Virus record (IMG/VR): IMGVR_UViG_3300021961_000515
Location: 1 to 27,127 of that record
Strand: one strand, 5' to 3'
From: a virus
DNA length: 27,127 bases
Numbering within the stretch: the stretch's first letter is position 1; every line of letters begins with the position of its first letter. The position numbers and the translations under genes are program-made. The notes beneath the pieces were generated by a model. That model did no database searches and was not told the origin of the DNA. It worked only from the letters and a program-made list of their open reading frames with translations. Positions 1 to 7,600 of the stretch are shown here, piece after piece.

Positions 1-1
1 A

Positions 2-7
2 TATAAT
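2..7 (+). promoter_or_regulatory. Possible sigma70-type -10 box before the AbrB-like gene
   Basis: TATAAT lies at the very start of the window, 25 bases before the ATG at 33. The -35 element, if present, is outside the window. The spacing to the start codon matches the two better supported TATAAT boxes at 219 and 451, which is the main reason to take it seriously. Confidence 0.35.
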
Positions 8-32
8 CGAAAATGGGAAAAGGGATCCACGA

Positions 33-218
33 ATGCAAAAAAATTCCGGACCCATAATTTCCGTCGTAGAGGTCGATCCGATAGATGGAAGTTATGTGAT
101 TAAGTTACCTGAGAGTGTCGTCAATGAACTCGGATGGTACGATGGGACAGAAGTCGTAATCTCGTTAGATGGCAATGAGATTATCGTAACAGACTTGGAA
201 ACTTACGAGAGTTTCTGA
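33..218 (+). CDS. Small AbrB/SpoVT-like swapped-hairpin protein
   Basis: Encodes 61 residues. Residues 21-56 have the pattern of a SpoVT/AbrB swapped-hairpin fold: a strand ending in KLPESVV, a short helix ending in LGW, then DGTEVVISLDG and a last strand EIIVTDLE. In bacteria this fold forms DNA-binding dimers, as antitoxins or transition-state regulators. Phage copies may regulate phage or host promoters, but that is inference. No toxin-like partner is next to it; the neighbour is an unrelated 60-residue protein. A purine-rich stretch (AAAAGGGA) about 8 bases before the ATG may serve as a weak ribosome binding site. The small size and lack of a catalytic signature limit certainty about function. 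Confidence 0.65.
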   Translation: MQKNSGPIISVVEVDPIDGSYVIKLPESVVNELGWYDGTEVVISLDGNEIIVTDLETYESF

Positions 219-224
219 TATAAT
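195..224 (+). promoter_or_regulatory. Probable sigma70-type promoter, weak -35
   Basis: TATAAT at 219-224 follows a TTGGAA hexamer at 195-200 (4 of 6 matches to TTGACA) with an 18-base spacer. The box overlaps the end of the preceding gene and lies 24 bases before the ATG at 249, the same arrangement as at the other two TATAAT boxes in this region. Confidence 0.45.
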
Positions 225-248
225 ACAGAATGATTCAGATAGATTTCC

Positions 249-431
249 ATGATTACTACTGAGCGGGTCTTCCATATCTACGATGGCCAATCTGTGGTTG
301 CACACAATTTAACCGTCGATCAAATGGAAGATATTATCAGTAAACCAGGATGGTTTGCTGAGAAAAGAAAAAAGAAATTAGAAGTTGAGACTTTAGAGGT
401 TCTCCCAGATCGTGAAGAACACTCGTATTGA
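249..431 (+). CDS. Small protein of unknown function
   Basis: Encodes 60 residues and is not recognised. The first half (ERVFHIYDGQSVVAHNLT) reads like two short beta strands, followed by an acidic-hydrophobic helix (VDQMEDII) and a basic KRKKK patch near residue 40. The C-terminus is rich in Glu and Val. There is no signal peptide or membrane segment. No Shine-Dalgarno sequence is visible before the ATG. It stands alone between two candidate sigma70 promoters, which suggests early expression and a small accessory role. The ORF is short, so support rests on the fitting promoter spacing and tight packing with its neighbours. Confidence 0.6.
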   Translation: MITTERVFHIYDGQSVVAHNLTVDQMEDIISKPGWFAEKRKKKLEVETLEVLPDREEHSY

Positions 432-456
432 CATTATAGATACTATCAGTTATAAT
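428..456 (+). promoter_or_regulatory. Consensus sigma70 promoter (TTGACA-N17-TATAAT)
   Basis: TTGACA at 428-433 and TATAAT at 451-456 are both perfect consensus hexamers with the ideal 17-base spacer. The -35 box overlaps the TGA stop of the upstream gene at 429-431. Transcription would begin near 463, leaving a leader of about 17 bases before the ATG at 480. In T4-like cyanophages early genes are read from host-type sigma70 promoters, so this is probably an early promoter for the glycosyltransferase and the genes behind it. Confidence 0.8.
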
Positions 457-479
457 TCATTTGAAGTACACTATTACTC

Positions 480-1235
480 ATGGCGAAAGGATTTACAGTA
501 AAAGCGAAAACTCCCATCAAGAAAGCAGAGTCTGAATGGGACTATAATAAAGCACGAGAGATGGTCAAGGATAAGAGCGTTGTGTTCTGCCTGCCTGGTC
601 GAGGGGTCTCTTATACATTTCTGAAGAACTTTGTTCAACTCTGTTTTGATCTTGTTCACGCCGGAGCTCAGATTCAGATCTCCCAAGACTATAGTAGTAT
701 GGTGAACTTCGCACGGTGTAAGTGCTTAGGTGCAAACGTACTCCGTGGTCCTGATCAGATTCCCTGGGATGGCAAACTGAAGTATGATTATCAACTCTGG
801 ATTGACTCTGATATTGTCTTCAATACTGAGAAGTTCTGGCAACTTGTTCTGATGGATCAGGACATCGCATCTGGTTGGTACTGTACCGAAGATGGCATGA
901 CTACCTCGGTGGCTCATTGGTTGGATGAAGATGCATTCGCTCAAAATGGTGGTGTGATGAATCACGAGACCTTGGAGACGATGAAAAACCGTCACAAGCC
1001 TTTCACCGTGGACTATGCAGGTTTCGGATGGTTGATGATTAAGCACGGTGTCTTTGAGAATCCTGAGATGAAGTATCCTTGGTTCGCTCCCAAGATGCAG
1101 GTCTTTGAGTCTGGCAACGTTCAAGATATGTGCGGCGAAGATGTGTCGTTCTGTCTCGATGCCAAAGAAGCAGGCTACGAAATCTGGTGTGATCCCCGTA
1201 TCCGTGTTGGACACGAAAAACCCCGCGTTATTTAA
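480..1235 (+). CDS. GT-A fold glycosyltransferase (GT2-like)
   Basis: Encodes 251 residues. A GT-A nucleotide-sugar binding fold is suggested by the strand SVVFCLPGRGVS near residue 34, by the metal-binding DxD motif seen as WIDSDIVF with D109 and D111, and by a late acidic motif GEDVSFC (E220, D221) followed by DPRIRVGHEK near the C-terminus, the usual place of the catalytic-base and acceptor-site residues. The length is that of a bare catalytic domain. The enzyme should transfer a sugar from a nucleotide donor in the cytoplasm. The acceptor is unknown: phage structural protein, host surface polysaccharide or modified DNA are all possible. Its own perfect sigma70 promoter (428-456) suggests it is made early, which argues somewhat against a dedicated virion-modification role. 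No membrane segment is seen. Confidence 0.8.
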   Translation: MAKGFTVKAKTPIKKAESEWDYNKAREMVKDKSVVFCLPGRGVSYTFLKNFVQLCFDLVHAGAQIQISQDYSSMVNFARCKCLGANVLRGPDQIPWDGKLKYDYQLWIDSDIVFNTEKFWQLVLMDQDIASGWYCTEDGMTTSVAHWLDEDAFAQNGGVMNHETLETMKNRHKPFTVDYAGFGWLMIKHGVFENPEMKYPWFAPKMQVFESGNVQDMCGEDVSFCLDAKEAGYEIWCDPRIRVGHEKPRVI

Positions 1236-1239
1236 GATT

Positions 1240-1455
1240 ATGGAAATTAAGAAGCGTTCTGCTCCCAAGGAGGAGTTCTATAATATCTACCAGCGTGACC
1301 CCGGAAGCGGCGTCGAAACACTCGTAGATGAGGCCTTGACAAAGGATCAGTTTATGGATAAAATGGACTACTATGCCCAAGAGTATTATATGACTCAGGA
1401 AGCAAAGTTCGCACCTTCTTCCTTTCGGCATGAAATTTTTACTTATGAGGACTGA
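1240..1455 (+). CDS. Small protein of unknown function
   Basis: Encodes 71 residues starting at the ATG at 1240, four bases after the glycosyltransferase stop. An upstream in-frame ATG at 1105 would overlap the glycosyltransferase by 130 bases and is unlikely. The protein is charged, with aromatic-rich stretches (EEFYNIYQRDPGSG and MDYYAQEYYM) and a C-terminus SSFRHEIFTYED. No known domain is recognised. Its TGA stop overlaps the ATG of the next gene (ATGA-type junction), so it is probably translationally coupled with the 49-residue protein and co-transcribed from the promoter at 428. Confidence 0.7.
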   Translation: MEIKKRSAPKEEFYNIYQRDPGSGVETLVDEALTKDQFMDKMDYYAQEYYMTQEAKFAPSSFRHEIFTYED

Positions 1456-1604
1456 TGGCTGTTAAATCTAAAGTTGGCACTTCTGCTCTGAAATTCCAAC
1501 CCGGCAAACCCAAAATGACTTGTCAGGGTAATTCAAAGAACACACGTTATTCTGCTACTTCGCGAAACAAGGCTCGTAAAAAATATCGTGGTCAAGGTAA
1601 GTAA
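1455..1604 (+). CDS. 49-residue basic protein of unknown function
   Basis: A small gene embedded without gaps between its neighbours: its ATG overlaps the previous stop and its TAA shares a base with the next ATG. The product begins MAVKSKVGTSALKFQPGKPK and ends with a strongly basic tail, RNKARKKYRGQGK, with more than a quarter Lys plus Arg and one Cys near the middle. Similar short, Lys/Arg-rich proteins ending in a YRGQG-like tail are common in T4-like cyanophages, from memory. The composition suggests nucleic-acid or ribosome binding, but that is inference only. Stop/start overlaps on both sides are the main evidence that it is real. Confidence 0.75.
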   Translation: MAVKSKVGTSALKFQPGKPKMTCQGNSKNTRYSATSRNKARKKYRGQGK

Positions 1605-2026
1605 TGATTGAAGAAGTTCTGCAATGGATCAAAGAAATCTCTCTTCAGAGACCTGAACTTAGTGGGTTTGCGGTTTGTCCCTTTGCAGAATCTTCCTCTT
1701 TCGAAGTAATTGAATCATCAATTTGCGATGTCTCCCCTGTAGAGGGTGTAGATGTCGCAATTTTTATTGTCGAACCATATTTGTCTTCAGAAATTCTAAG
1801 AGATTATCGTGCTCTGTACAATGGACTCTATCCAGAATACGAATTTTTAGAAGATGGAATGGACGAATCTACATTTTTGCGTGGTATTCAGACAAATTTT
1901 GGTAAGGCTAACCTTATGTTAGTCCAAAATAAATCTCATTTAAACAAAATGAGGGAATATTTGGGTAAAACCGAGTATTATACGCACTGGGATCCTGATA
2001 TCATCAAACAGATACAGCGTCCATAA
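1604..2026 (+). CDS. Conserved phage protein, possibly DUF1415-like
   Basis: Encodes 140 residues. The N-terminal part has a GFAVCPFA motif near residue 21 that recalls the CPFA signature of DUF1415-type proteins, followed by a hydrophobic strand DVAIFIVEPYLS, an acidic middle (EFLEDGMDEST) and a second predicted strand NLMLVQNKSHL. The alternation of strands and helices suggests a small alpha/beta domain. No catalytic pattern beyond the single Cys is clear. It is the last gene of the run that starts at the glycosyltransferase; its TAA at 2024-2026 lies inside a CATAAATA late-promoter-like octamer. The family assignment is tentative. Confidence 0.7.
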   Translation: MIEEVLQWIKEISLQRPELSGFAVCPFAESSSFEVIESSICDVSPVEGVDVAIFIVEPYLSSEILRDYRALYNGLYPEYEFLEDGMDESTFLRGIQTNFGKANLMLVQNKSHLNKMREYLGKTEYYTHWDPDIIKQIQRP

Positions 2027-2029
2027 ATA
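2022..2029 (+). promoter_or_regulatory. Possible T4-type late promoter (CATAAATA)
   Basis: CATAAATA differs by one base from the T4 late consensus TATAAATA. It overlaps the stop codon of the upstream gene and would give a leader of about 50 bases before the ATG at 2087, longer than the other late leaders in this window. That leader contains the hairpin at 2047-2077. Confidence 0.4.
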
Positions 2030-2046
2030 TTTTCGGGATAGCAACC

Positions 2047-2077
2047 CCGTTAAAAGTTCTCTGAAAGGACTTTACGG
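2047..2077 (+). promoter_or_regulatory. Possible RNA hairpin overlapping the ribosome binding site
   Basis: CCGT (2047-2050) can pair with ACGG (2074-2077), and AAAGTTC (2053-2059) with GGACTTT (2067-2073, one G-U pair), with a 7-base loop and a 2-base bulge. The right arm covers the first four bases of the Shine-Dalgarno sequence ACGGAGG (2074-2080) of the gene starting at 2087. No T-tract follows, so it is not a typical terminator. A role in translation control is inference. Confidence 0.35.
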
Positions 2078-2086
2078 AGGGCTAAA

Positions 2087-2314
2087 ATGTCTAATCATCC
2101 AGTTCCCGACCACAATTCAGATATGATGAGGGAAGAATTTGGTACAAAATACCTCATCACAGATCCAAAATGCGATAAACTGCTCAGAGAAGTAGTTGGC
2201 GATCACAAACATGACCTGAAAAGGCAGACTTTGCTGCATGAAGGGATCAGAAATGACGAAGATTATGACGATTGGGAGTACGGAACTGAACCATGTTACG
2301 GTAAACCACTATAA
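2087..2314 (+). CDS. Small hydrophilic protein of unknown function
   Basis: Encodes 75 residues. It has the clearest Shine-Dalgarno sequence in the window (ACGGAGG, 6 bases before the ATG), partly inside a predicted hairpin. The protein is very hydrophilic, with His and Asp near the start (HPVPDHNSDMM), a Cys at residue 29 in DPKCDKLL, and an acidic C-terminal stretch NDEDYDDWEYGTEPCYG with a second Cys. Two Cys and several His could bind a metal, but no known spacing is seen. It sits between the accessory genes and the baseplate operon, and its stop overlaps the gp25 late promoter. Function unknown. Confidence 0.65.
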   Translation: MSNHPVPDHNSDMMREEFGTKYLITDPKCDKLLREVVGDHKHDLKRQTLLHEGIRNDEDYDDWEYGTEPCYGKPL

Positions 2315-2317
2315 ATA
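2310..2317 (+). promoter_or_regulatory. T4-type late promoter of the baseplate operon (TATAAATA)
   Basis: An exact TATAAATA octamer lies 21 bases before the gp25 start codon and overlaps the preceding stop codon. In T4 this is the -10 element read by the gp55 sigma factor with the gp33 co-activator and the gp45 clamp. It is the only strong promoter before the 15 kb gp25-gp6-gp7 block. Confidence 0.75.
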
Positions 2318-2338
2318 GGTCAGATTCTTGTCTTTTCA

Positions 2339-2740
2339 ATGGCGGCAAATAGGATAAGTAAGTCATTTAAAGATATTAGCTTGTCTTTTAAGCCACATCC
2401 CGTGACTAAGGACCTCCAAGTTCTTAAAAATGAGAACGCGATTCGTCGTGCAGTGAGAAATTTGGTGGAAACCATTCCATCTGAGAGGTTCTTTCAACCA
2501 ACTTTGGGCACAAACATCAGATCAATGCTGTTTGACTTCGTTGATTATGGTTCTGCATCAACCATTGAGACTCAAATTTATGAAGTAATCTATGCTAATG
2601 AGCCTAGAGTTGATAATGTTAGGGTATCTGTAGAACCAAGACCCGACGATAATGAATTTGAAGTAACAGTCTTATTCGATATTGTCGGCCAAGCAGTAGC
2701 GGCGCAAGAATTTACCTTCATATTAGAAGCGACAAGATAA
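2339..2740 (+). CDS. 25: Baseplate wedge subunit gp25 (GPW/gp25 family)
   Basis: Encodes 133 residues, almost the length of T4 gp25 (132). The region after residue 45 (ERFFQPTLGTNIRSMLFDF) matches the family pattern of a conserved F-P-x-x-G-x-x-L core, and NEPRV (E88, P89, R90) is the characteristic EPR motif, followed by strands like those of T4 gp25 (DNVRVSVEPRPDDNEFEV). In T4, gp25 sits in the inner baseplate, holds the gp6-gp7 wedge core and shapes the start of the sheath. It is the first gene behind the late promoter at 2310 and lies three bases before gp6. No Shine-Dalgarno sequence is visible, which is not rare in cyanobacterial systems. Confidence 0.93.
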   Translation: MAANRISKSFKDISLSFKPHPVTKDLQVLKNENAIRRAVRNLVETIPSERFFQPTLGTNIRSMLFDFVDYGSASTIETQIYEVIYANEPRVDNVRVSVEPRPDDNEFEVTVLFDIVGQAVAAQEFTFILEATR

Positions 2741-2743
2741 AAA

Positions 2744-4651
2744 ATGCCACTCACTAAGTTCGCAAACCTAGATTTTGACCAAATTAGGACATCCATCAAG
2801 GATTATCTCCGTGCAAACACAAATTTCACGGATTTTGACTTTGAAGGATCCAATTTTTCGGTCTTAATTGACACGCTGGCATACAATACTTACATTTCAG
2901 CGTTCAATGCCAATATGGTGGCTAACGAATCCTTCTTGGATTCGGCAACTTTGCGTGAAAATGTCGTTTCTTTAGCTAGAAACATTGGATATTTGCCCAG
3001 ATCAAGAACTGCGGCAAAAACAACGATAAGTTTTACGATTCCTTTTGTCGGAGAGAGTGGAACTTGCACTTTAAAGGCAGGTTTGGTGTGTGTTGGAGCG
3101 TATGACAACACATCTTACATGTTTTCTATCCCCGCAGACGTTACAACAACGTCACCTTTGACAAATCCTGCAGGTGAAACTAACGGAGCTAGGGTTGCAA
3201 CGTTCACAGATGTAGAAATTTACCAAGGAACTTACTTAACAAAGAGATTTGTCATCGATGGATCGTTAGATCAGAGATTTATTCTCAATAATCCTCATAT
3301 TGACACTACAACTCTCAAAGTAAGAGTCAAAGGGACATCCGAAACTGGTTCTGGAAGAGAATATACGTCTGTAGACAACATTCTTAACGTTGATGCCAAC
3401 TCTGAGATCTATCTTTTACAAGAAGTACAGGATGAAAAGTACGAAGTTCTGTTTGGTGACGGAATTTTCGGGAAAAAACTTGAAAATGGAACTGTTGTTA
3501 CATGTTCCTACATTGTAACTGACGGTGCAGACGGAAATGGACCTTCCCAATTCGACTTTTCGGCCGATTTGAGAACTTCTCTTGATTCTCCAATCATTCC
3601 CACATCTACAGTCACCGTAACTACCTCTAGAAACGCCCAGGGAGGCGCTGAAATAGAGACTTTGGAGTCTATCAAGTACTTTGCTCCAAGACTCTACTCA
3701 AGTCAATATAGAGCGGTTACAACGAGGGACTACGAAGCAATTATTTCAAACATTTATCCAGATACTGAGTCCGTTTCTGTTGTTGGTGGTGAGGAATTGG
3801 ATCCTCCCGAGTTTGGAAACGTAATTATTAGTATCAAACCCAAAAATGGATCTTTTGTATCCGAATTCAATAAGCAACTGATCCTTTCCAAGTTAAAGCA
3901 GTATTCTTTGGCTGGTATCAACCAAAAGATCATTGATCTTAAGATCCTTTACGTTGAAATTGATTCTTTTGTATACTATAACTCCAGCAAGGTAACCTCA
4001 GCAAGTGATTTAAAGAAAAAAACTCTCGATAGTATCACTGAGTATGCTGCATCCATCGATCTGAACAAGTTTGGCGGCAGATTTAAGTATAGTAAGTTAC
4101 TTTCTGTTGTTGATGGCACTAGTGATGCAATCACATCCAATATTACGAGAGTAATTATCAGAAGAGACCTGAGAGCTCAACTGAATCGTACTGCTCAGTA
4201 TGAATTGTGCTATGGAAATGCCTTTAGAGCAATTGCTTCTGGCAAAAACATCAAGAGCACTGGATTTAAAATTCTTGGCGTAGCTGATACCGTATACTTT
4301 ACAGATACACCAAATACAAATCTTAAGACTGGAGTCATTTCTATTGTCCGTCAGGTTAATGATGAAATTCTAGTCATCAAGAAAGACGCTGGAACAATTG
4401 ATTATACAACAGGAGAGATTCTTATCTCTTCGCTTACAATTACAGAAACCACTAAACCTGATGGTGTAATTGAAATTCAAGCTGTTCCACTCTCTAACGA
4501 CATTATTGGATTGAAAGACATCTACCTCAGTTTTGATGTTGGAAATAGCACAATAAATATGGTGAAGGACACAATTTCTTCTGGAGACCAAATTTCTGGA
4601 GTTGGTTTCCAAGTAACACCAAATTACGTTGACGGGACATTAACGAGGTAA
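2744..4651 (+). CDS. 6: Baseplate wedge subunit gp6 (baseplate J-like)
   Basis: Encodes 635 residues versus 660 in T4 gp6. The N-terminal part carries the signature FEGSNFSVLIDTLAYNT (residues 33-49), then an ESF motif and an A-x-LR-x-x-VV-x-x-A-x-x-x-GYLP-x-S block that parallels T4 gp6 nearly position by position. An ADGNGPSQFDFS segment and the Y-x-A-VTTRDYEAI motif near residue 330 match the baseplate J-like core. In T4, two gp6 molecules and one gp7 form the wedge core and gp6 makes the ring joining the six wedges. It lies between gp25 and the gp7-like giant, with its stop one base before the next ATG, so translational coupling is likely. GAGG at 4645-4648 inside gp6 would serve as ribosome binding site for the next gene. 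Confidence 0.93.
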   Translation: MPLTKFANLDFDQIRTSIKDYLRANTNFTDFDFEGSNFSVLIDTLAYNTYISAFNANMVANESFLDSATLRENVVSLARNIGYLPRSRTAAKTTISFTIPFVGESGTCTLKAGLVCVGAYDNTSYMFSIPADVTTTSPLTNPAGETNGARVATFTDVEIYQGTYLTKRFVIDGSLDQRFILNNPHIDTTTLKVRVKGTSETGSGREYTSVDNILNVDANSEIYLLQEVQDEKYEVLFGDGIFGKKLENGTVVTCSYIVTDGADGNGPSQFDFSADLRTSLDSPIIPTSTVTVTTSRNAQGGAEIETLESIKYFAPRLYSSQYRAVTTRDYEAIISNIYPDTESVSVVGGEELDPPEFGNVIISIKPKNGSFVSEFNKQLILSKLKQYSLAGINQKIIDLKILYVEIDSFVYYNSSKVTSASDLKKKTLDSITEYAASIDLNKFGGRFKYSKLLSVVDGTSDAITSNITRVIIRRDLRAQLNRTAQYELCYGNAFRAIASGKNIKSTGFKILGVADTVYFTDTPNTNLKTGVISIVRQVNDEILVIKKDAGTIDYTTGEILISSLTITETTKPDGVIEIQAVPLSNDIIGLKDIYLSFDVGNSTINMVKDTISSGDQISGVGFQVTPNYVDGTLTR

Positions 4652-4652
4652 G

Positions 4653-7600
4653 ATGATTGAGACCGCAATTGATCAACGGGTCAAGATCAGTCAGCTGATC
4701 GAGGGACAACTGCCTGAATATGTTGTTTCGGAGTCTCCATTATTTGTTGATTTCCTAAAACAGTACTATGAGTCTCAACAATTCCAAAGCGGACCTGTAG
4801 ATCTGCTTGAGAATATTGACCAGTACATCAAACTTGATAATTTGACTCCTGAAGTCCTTAATGGTAGGATTGGTGTAACTCAAAGCGTATCTGCTTCCGA
4901 TACAACGATTTACGTCGAAAGTACCAAAGGATTTCCCAATGAGTATGGACTTATTGGTATCGGAAATGAGATTGTCAGTTACACTGGTGTAACGACAAAT
5001 AGTTTCACTGGATGTATTCGTGGATTTAGTGGAATTACATCCTACAGATCTGGAACTGACTCTGAAAGTTTAGTATTCAAGACATCATCTGCGGCTTCTC
5101 ACGATTCTGGTGTTATTGCCCAAAACCTCAGCACTCTTTTCCTGAAAGAATTTTTCAGAAAGCTGAAAATCTCGTTTGCTCCTGGTTTGGAGGATCAAGA
5201 TTTCACGAGTGCTCTGAATGTTAACAATTTTATCAAATCGCTTCGTGGATTCTATGAAGCAAAAGGAACTTCTGATTCCTTTAGAATCCTCATGCGAGCG
5301 TTGTATAACGTAAACGCAAAAGTTGTAGATCTTGAGAGACTTCTCTCGAAACCATCTACAGCAAACTATAGAAATAGACTGACGCTGATCACCGATTTGA
5401 TTTCTGGAGATCCAGAGCAATTAGTTGGTCAAACATTATTCCAAGATGAAAATGCTGCCACTGGAGTTGGTGCTGCGAGTGCTCCTATCTCCGAAGTTGA
5501 AGCATTTACTATTCAAAATAAGAGATACTATAAAATCTCCCTCTTCTATGGTTATGACAGCCCTCCAGCTGGATTCTTTGGTACATATCGTCAACCTGGA
5601 AAGACAAAGGTAGTTGGTTCTTATGCAACTACTGCAGACACTATCACAGTTGACTCTACAATCGGTTTCCCTGCCTCTGGAATAGCGATTGTAGGCAACA
5701 ATACTATCACCTATGCCAGCAAGACTGTAAACCAGTTCCTAGGCGTTTCTGGCATCACTGAGAGCATTAGCGATGCAGCGGATATTCGCGAAAATCTTGT
5801 TGTGTATGGGTATGAGCAATCTACTCAGAACAAAGTTCAACTTAGGTTGACTGGTGTTTTAAGTCAGTTCAATGTTCCAGTTGGATATAACAATGCAGAC
5901 GTTGGTGAAGAGATCAACGTAAAATTTGTTGGTAAGAAAATCAAGAATCCTGAGTCGAAGACATATATTGAAACGTTCTTCAATTCTTGGGAGTACAACC
6001 CGACAAACAGAGTTCAAATTCAAAGTTTTACTGGATCTGCATTTAAATTAGCACTAGAACTTGATAGAGTTCAAATGAGAACCGGAGATACGGTTCAGAT
6101 TCTAGCTCGTGGTTCAAGCACTGTTTTAGGAACAGCACAAATTACCATTGATAATGCAGTCACAGCAACTAGTGATTGCACATTGTCTGGATCTGTGGTT
6201 TCTTCTCTGAATCCTTCAACTAAGTACGATATTCGCAGAACAGTTAAGAAAGCCACTTCTTCTACTGGTATTATCAAAAATGGCGAAGAAGTAATCTTAT
6301 CTGACATTCAGAATACATACATTTCCAATGATGATCTGCATGGTTACGTTGCAAGTAACTCTTTACCCTCGTATCAGATCACAACACCCATCATTTCCAA
6401 AACTTTAACAGAAGCTTCTGTTGCTTCTGGTGGAGTTCAAGATGTAGATTCTAATGGATTGTATTCTGTATTAGCATTTGATACTGAAGTTCCATTCATC
6501 ACTGGTGATGAAGTAATCTACAGAGCTGGAACTGCTTCAACCACTCTTGGTATGGTTGAAGGTTTTACTGGCGTTAAAGAAGGTCGTTACTTTGTAGAAG
6601 TACAACCAGATCCGAAGAAGGTCAAACTTTGTGTAGCTAGATCCTTCATCGACGCTCAAGACTACGTTACGTTTGCTCCTCTTCCCACTGGATCTGGAAC
6701 ACACGTCTTTACTCTTGCATCTCAGTCTGGCAAAGAGGTAGAACCACAGGCTCTACTCAAGAAATTCCCACTTTCTCAAGATCTACAATCTGGAGATAAG
6801 ACTTTAACTTCTCCTGGACCTGTTGGAATCTTGCGTAATGGCGTTGAAATCATCAACCCAAGATCAGAAGAATTTATCTATTATGGACCTGTAGATAATG
6901 TTTCTGTATTAAATGGTGGAAATAACTATGATGTTTTAAATCCACCCACTGTTATTATCGGCAATCCCACTGTTTCGACAGGAACAACGGCTCTTGTTGA
7001 ACCAGTTGTTATTGGTAGCATTCAAAGCGTATCAGTAGACCCACAAAACTTTGATATCACTGAGGTATTTTCGATCTCAGTAAGTGGTGCTAATGGTAAA
7101 AATTCTCAATTGGAACCAATTGTTGAGAATAGATATAGAGAAGTTGCATTCAATGCAGCTGATGCATTCTTTGGCGGTGGAATTAGCACGTCTACGGAAA
7201 CCATCACATTCTTAGATGAACACAACTTTGTCACTGGACAGCAAGTTGTTTATGATAGAAATGGAAACAGTGCTCTTGGTATTGGAACTTTTGGCGGAGC
7301 AAATACTGATACTGGACTCACTCTTAACAGTGGTGGATCTTACTTCATCCAAAAACTAAACAATAAGTCTGTATATCTCTATCAAAGTGTTAATGATCTG
7401 AATGCAGGAATCAATACCATTGGATTTACCACAGTTGGTACTAGTGGTGTTCATAAATTTAGAACTTTTGATCAGAAGAGAACTCTTACTGGAGTAAGAG
7501 TAATCAATGGTGGTAGTGGATTTGCAAGCAGAAGATTAAGAGTAGAATCCACTGGAGTCTCAACATCTAAGAATACAATTACATTTACAAATCACGGATT

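Noticed and set aside
1105-1239. Upstream in-frame start for the 71-residue protein
   Set aside because: It would overlap the conserved C-terminal motif of the glycosyltransferase by 130 bases; the ATG at 1240 gives normal tight packing.
726-1268. 180-codon open frame on the minus strand across the glycosyltransferase
   Set aside because: It is the shadow of a gene with clear DxD and GED motifs, its translation has no family pattern, and no minus-strand gene is otherwise supported here.
1267-1282. AAGGAGGAG followed by TATAAT, looking like a strong Shine-Dalgarno sequence and a -10 box
   Set aside because: It lies inside the 71-residue gene and encodes its KEE and YN residues; no start codon follows at a suitable distance and no -35 box precedes the TATAAT.
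2034-2077. CGGG/CCCG and AAAGTTC/GGACTTT hairpins as a transcription terminator
   Set aside because: No T-tract follows, and the stem runs into a ribosome binding site, so a leader element is more likely.
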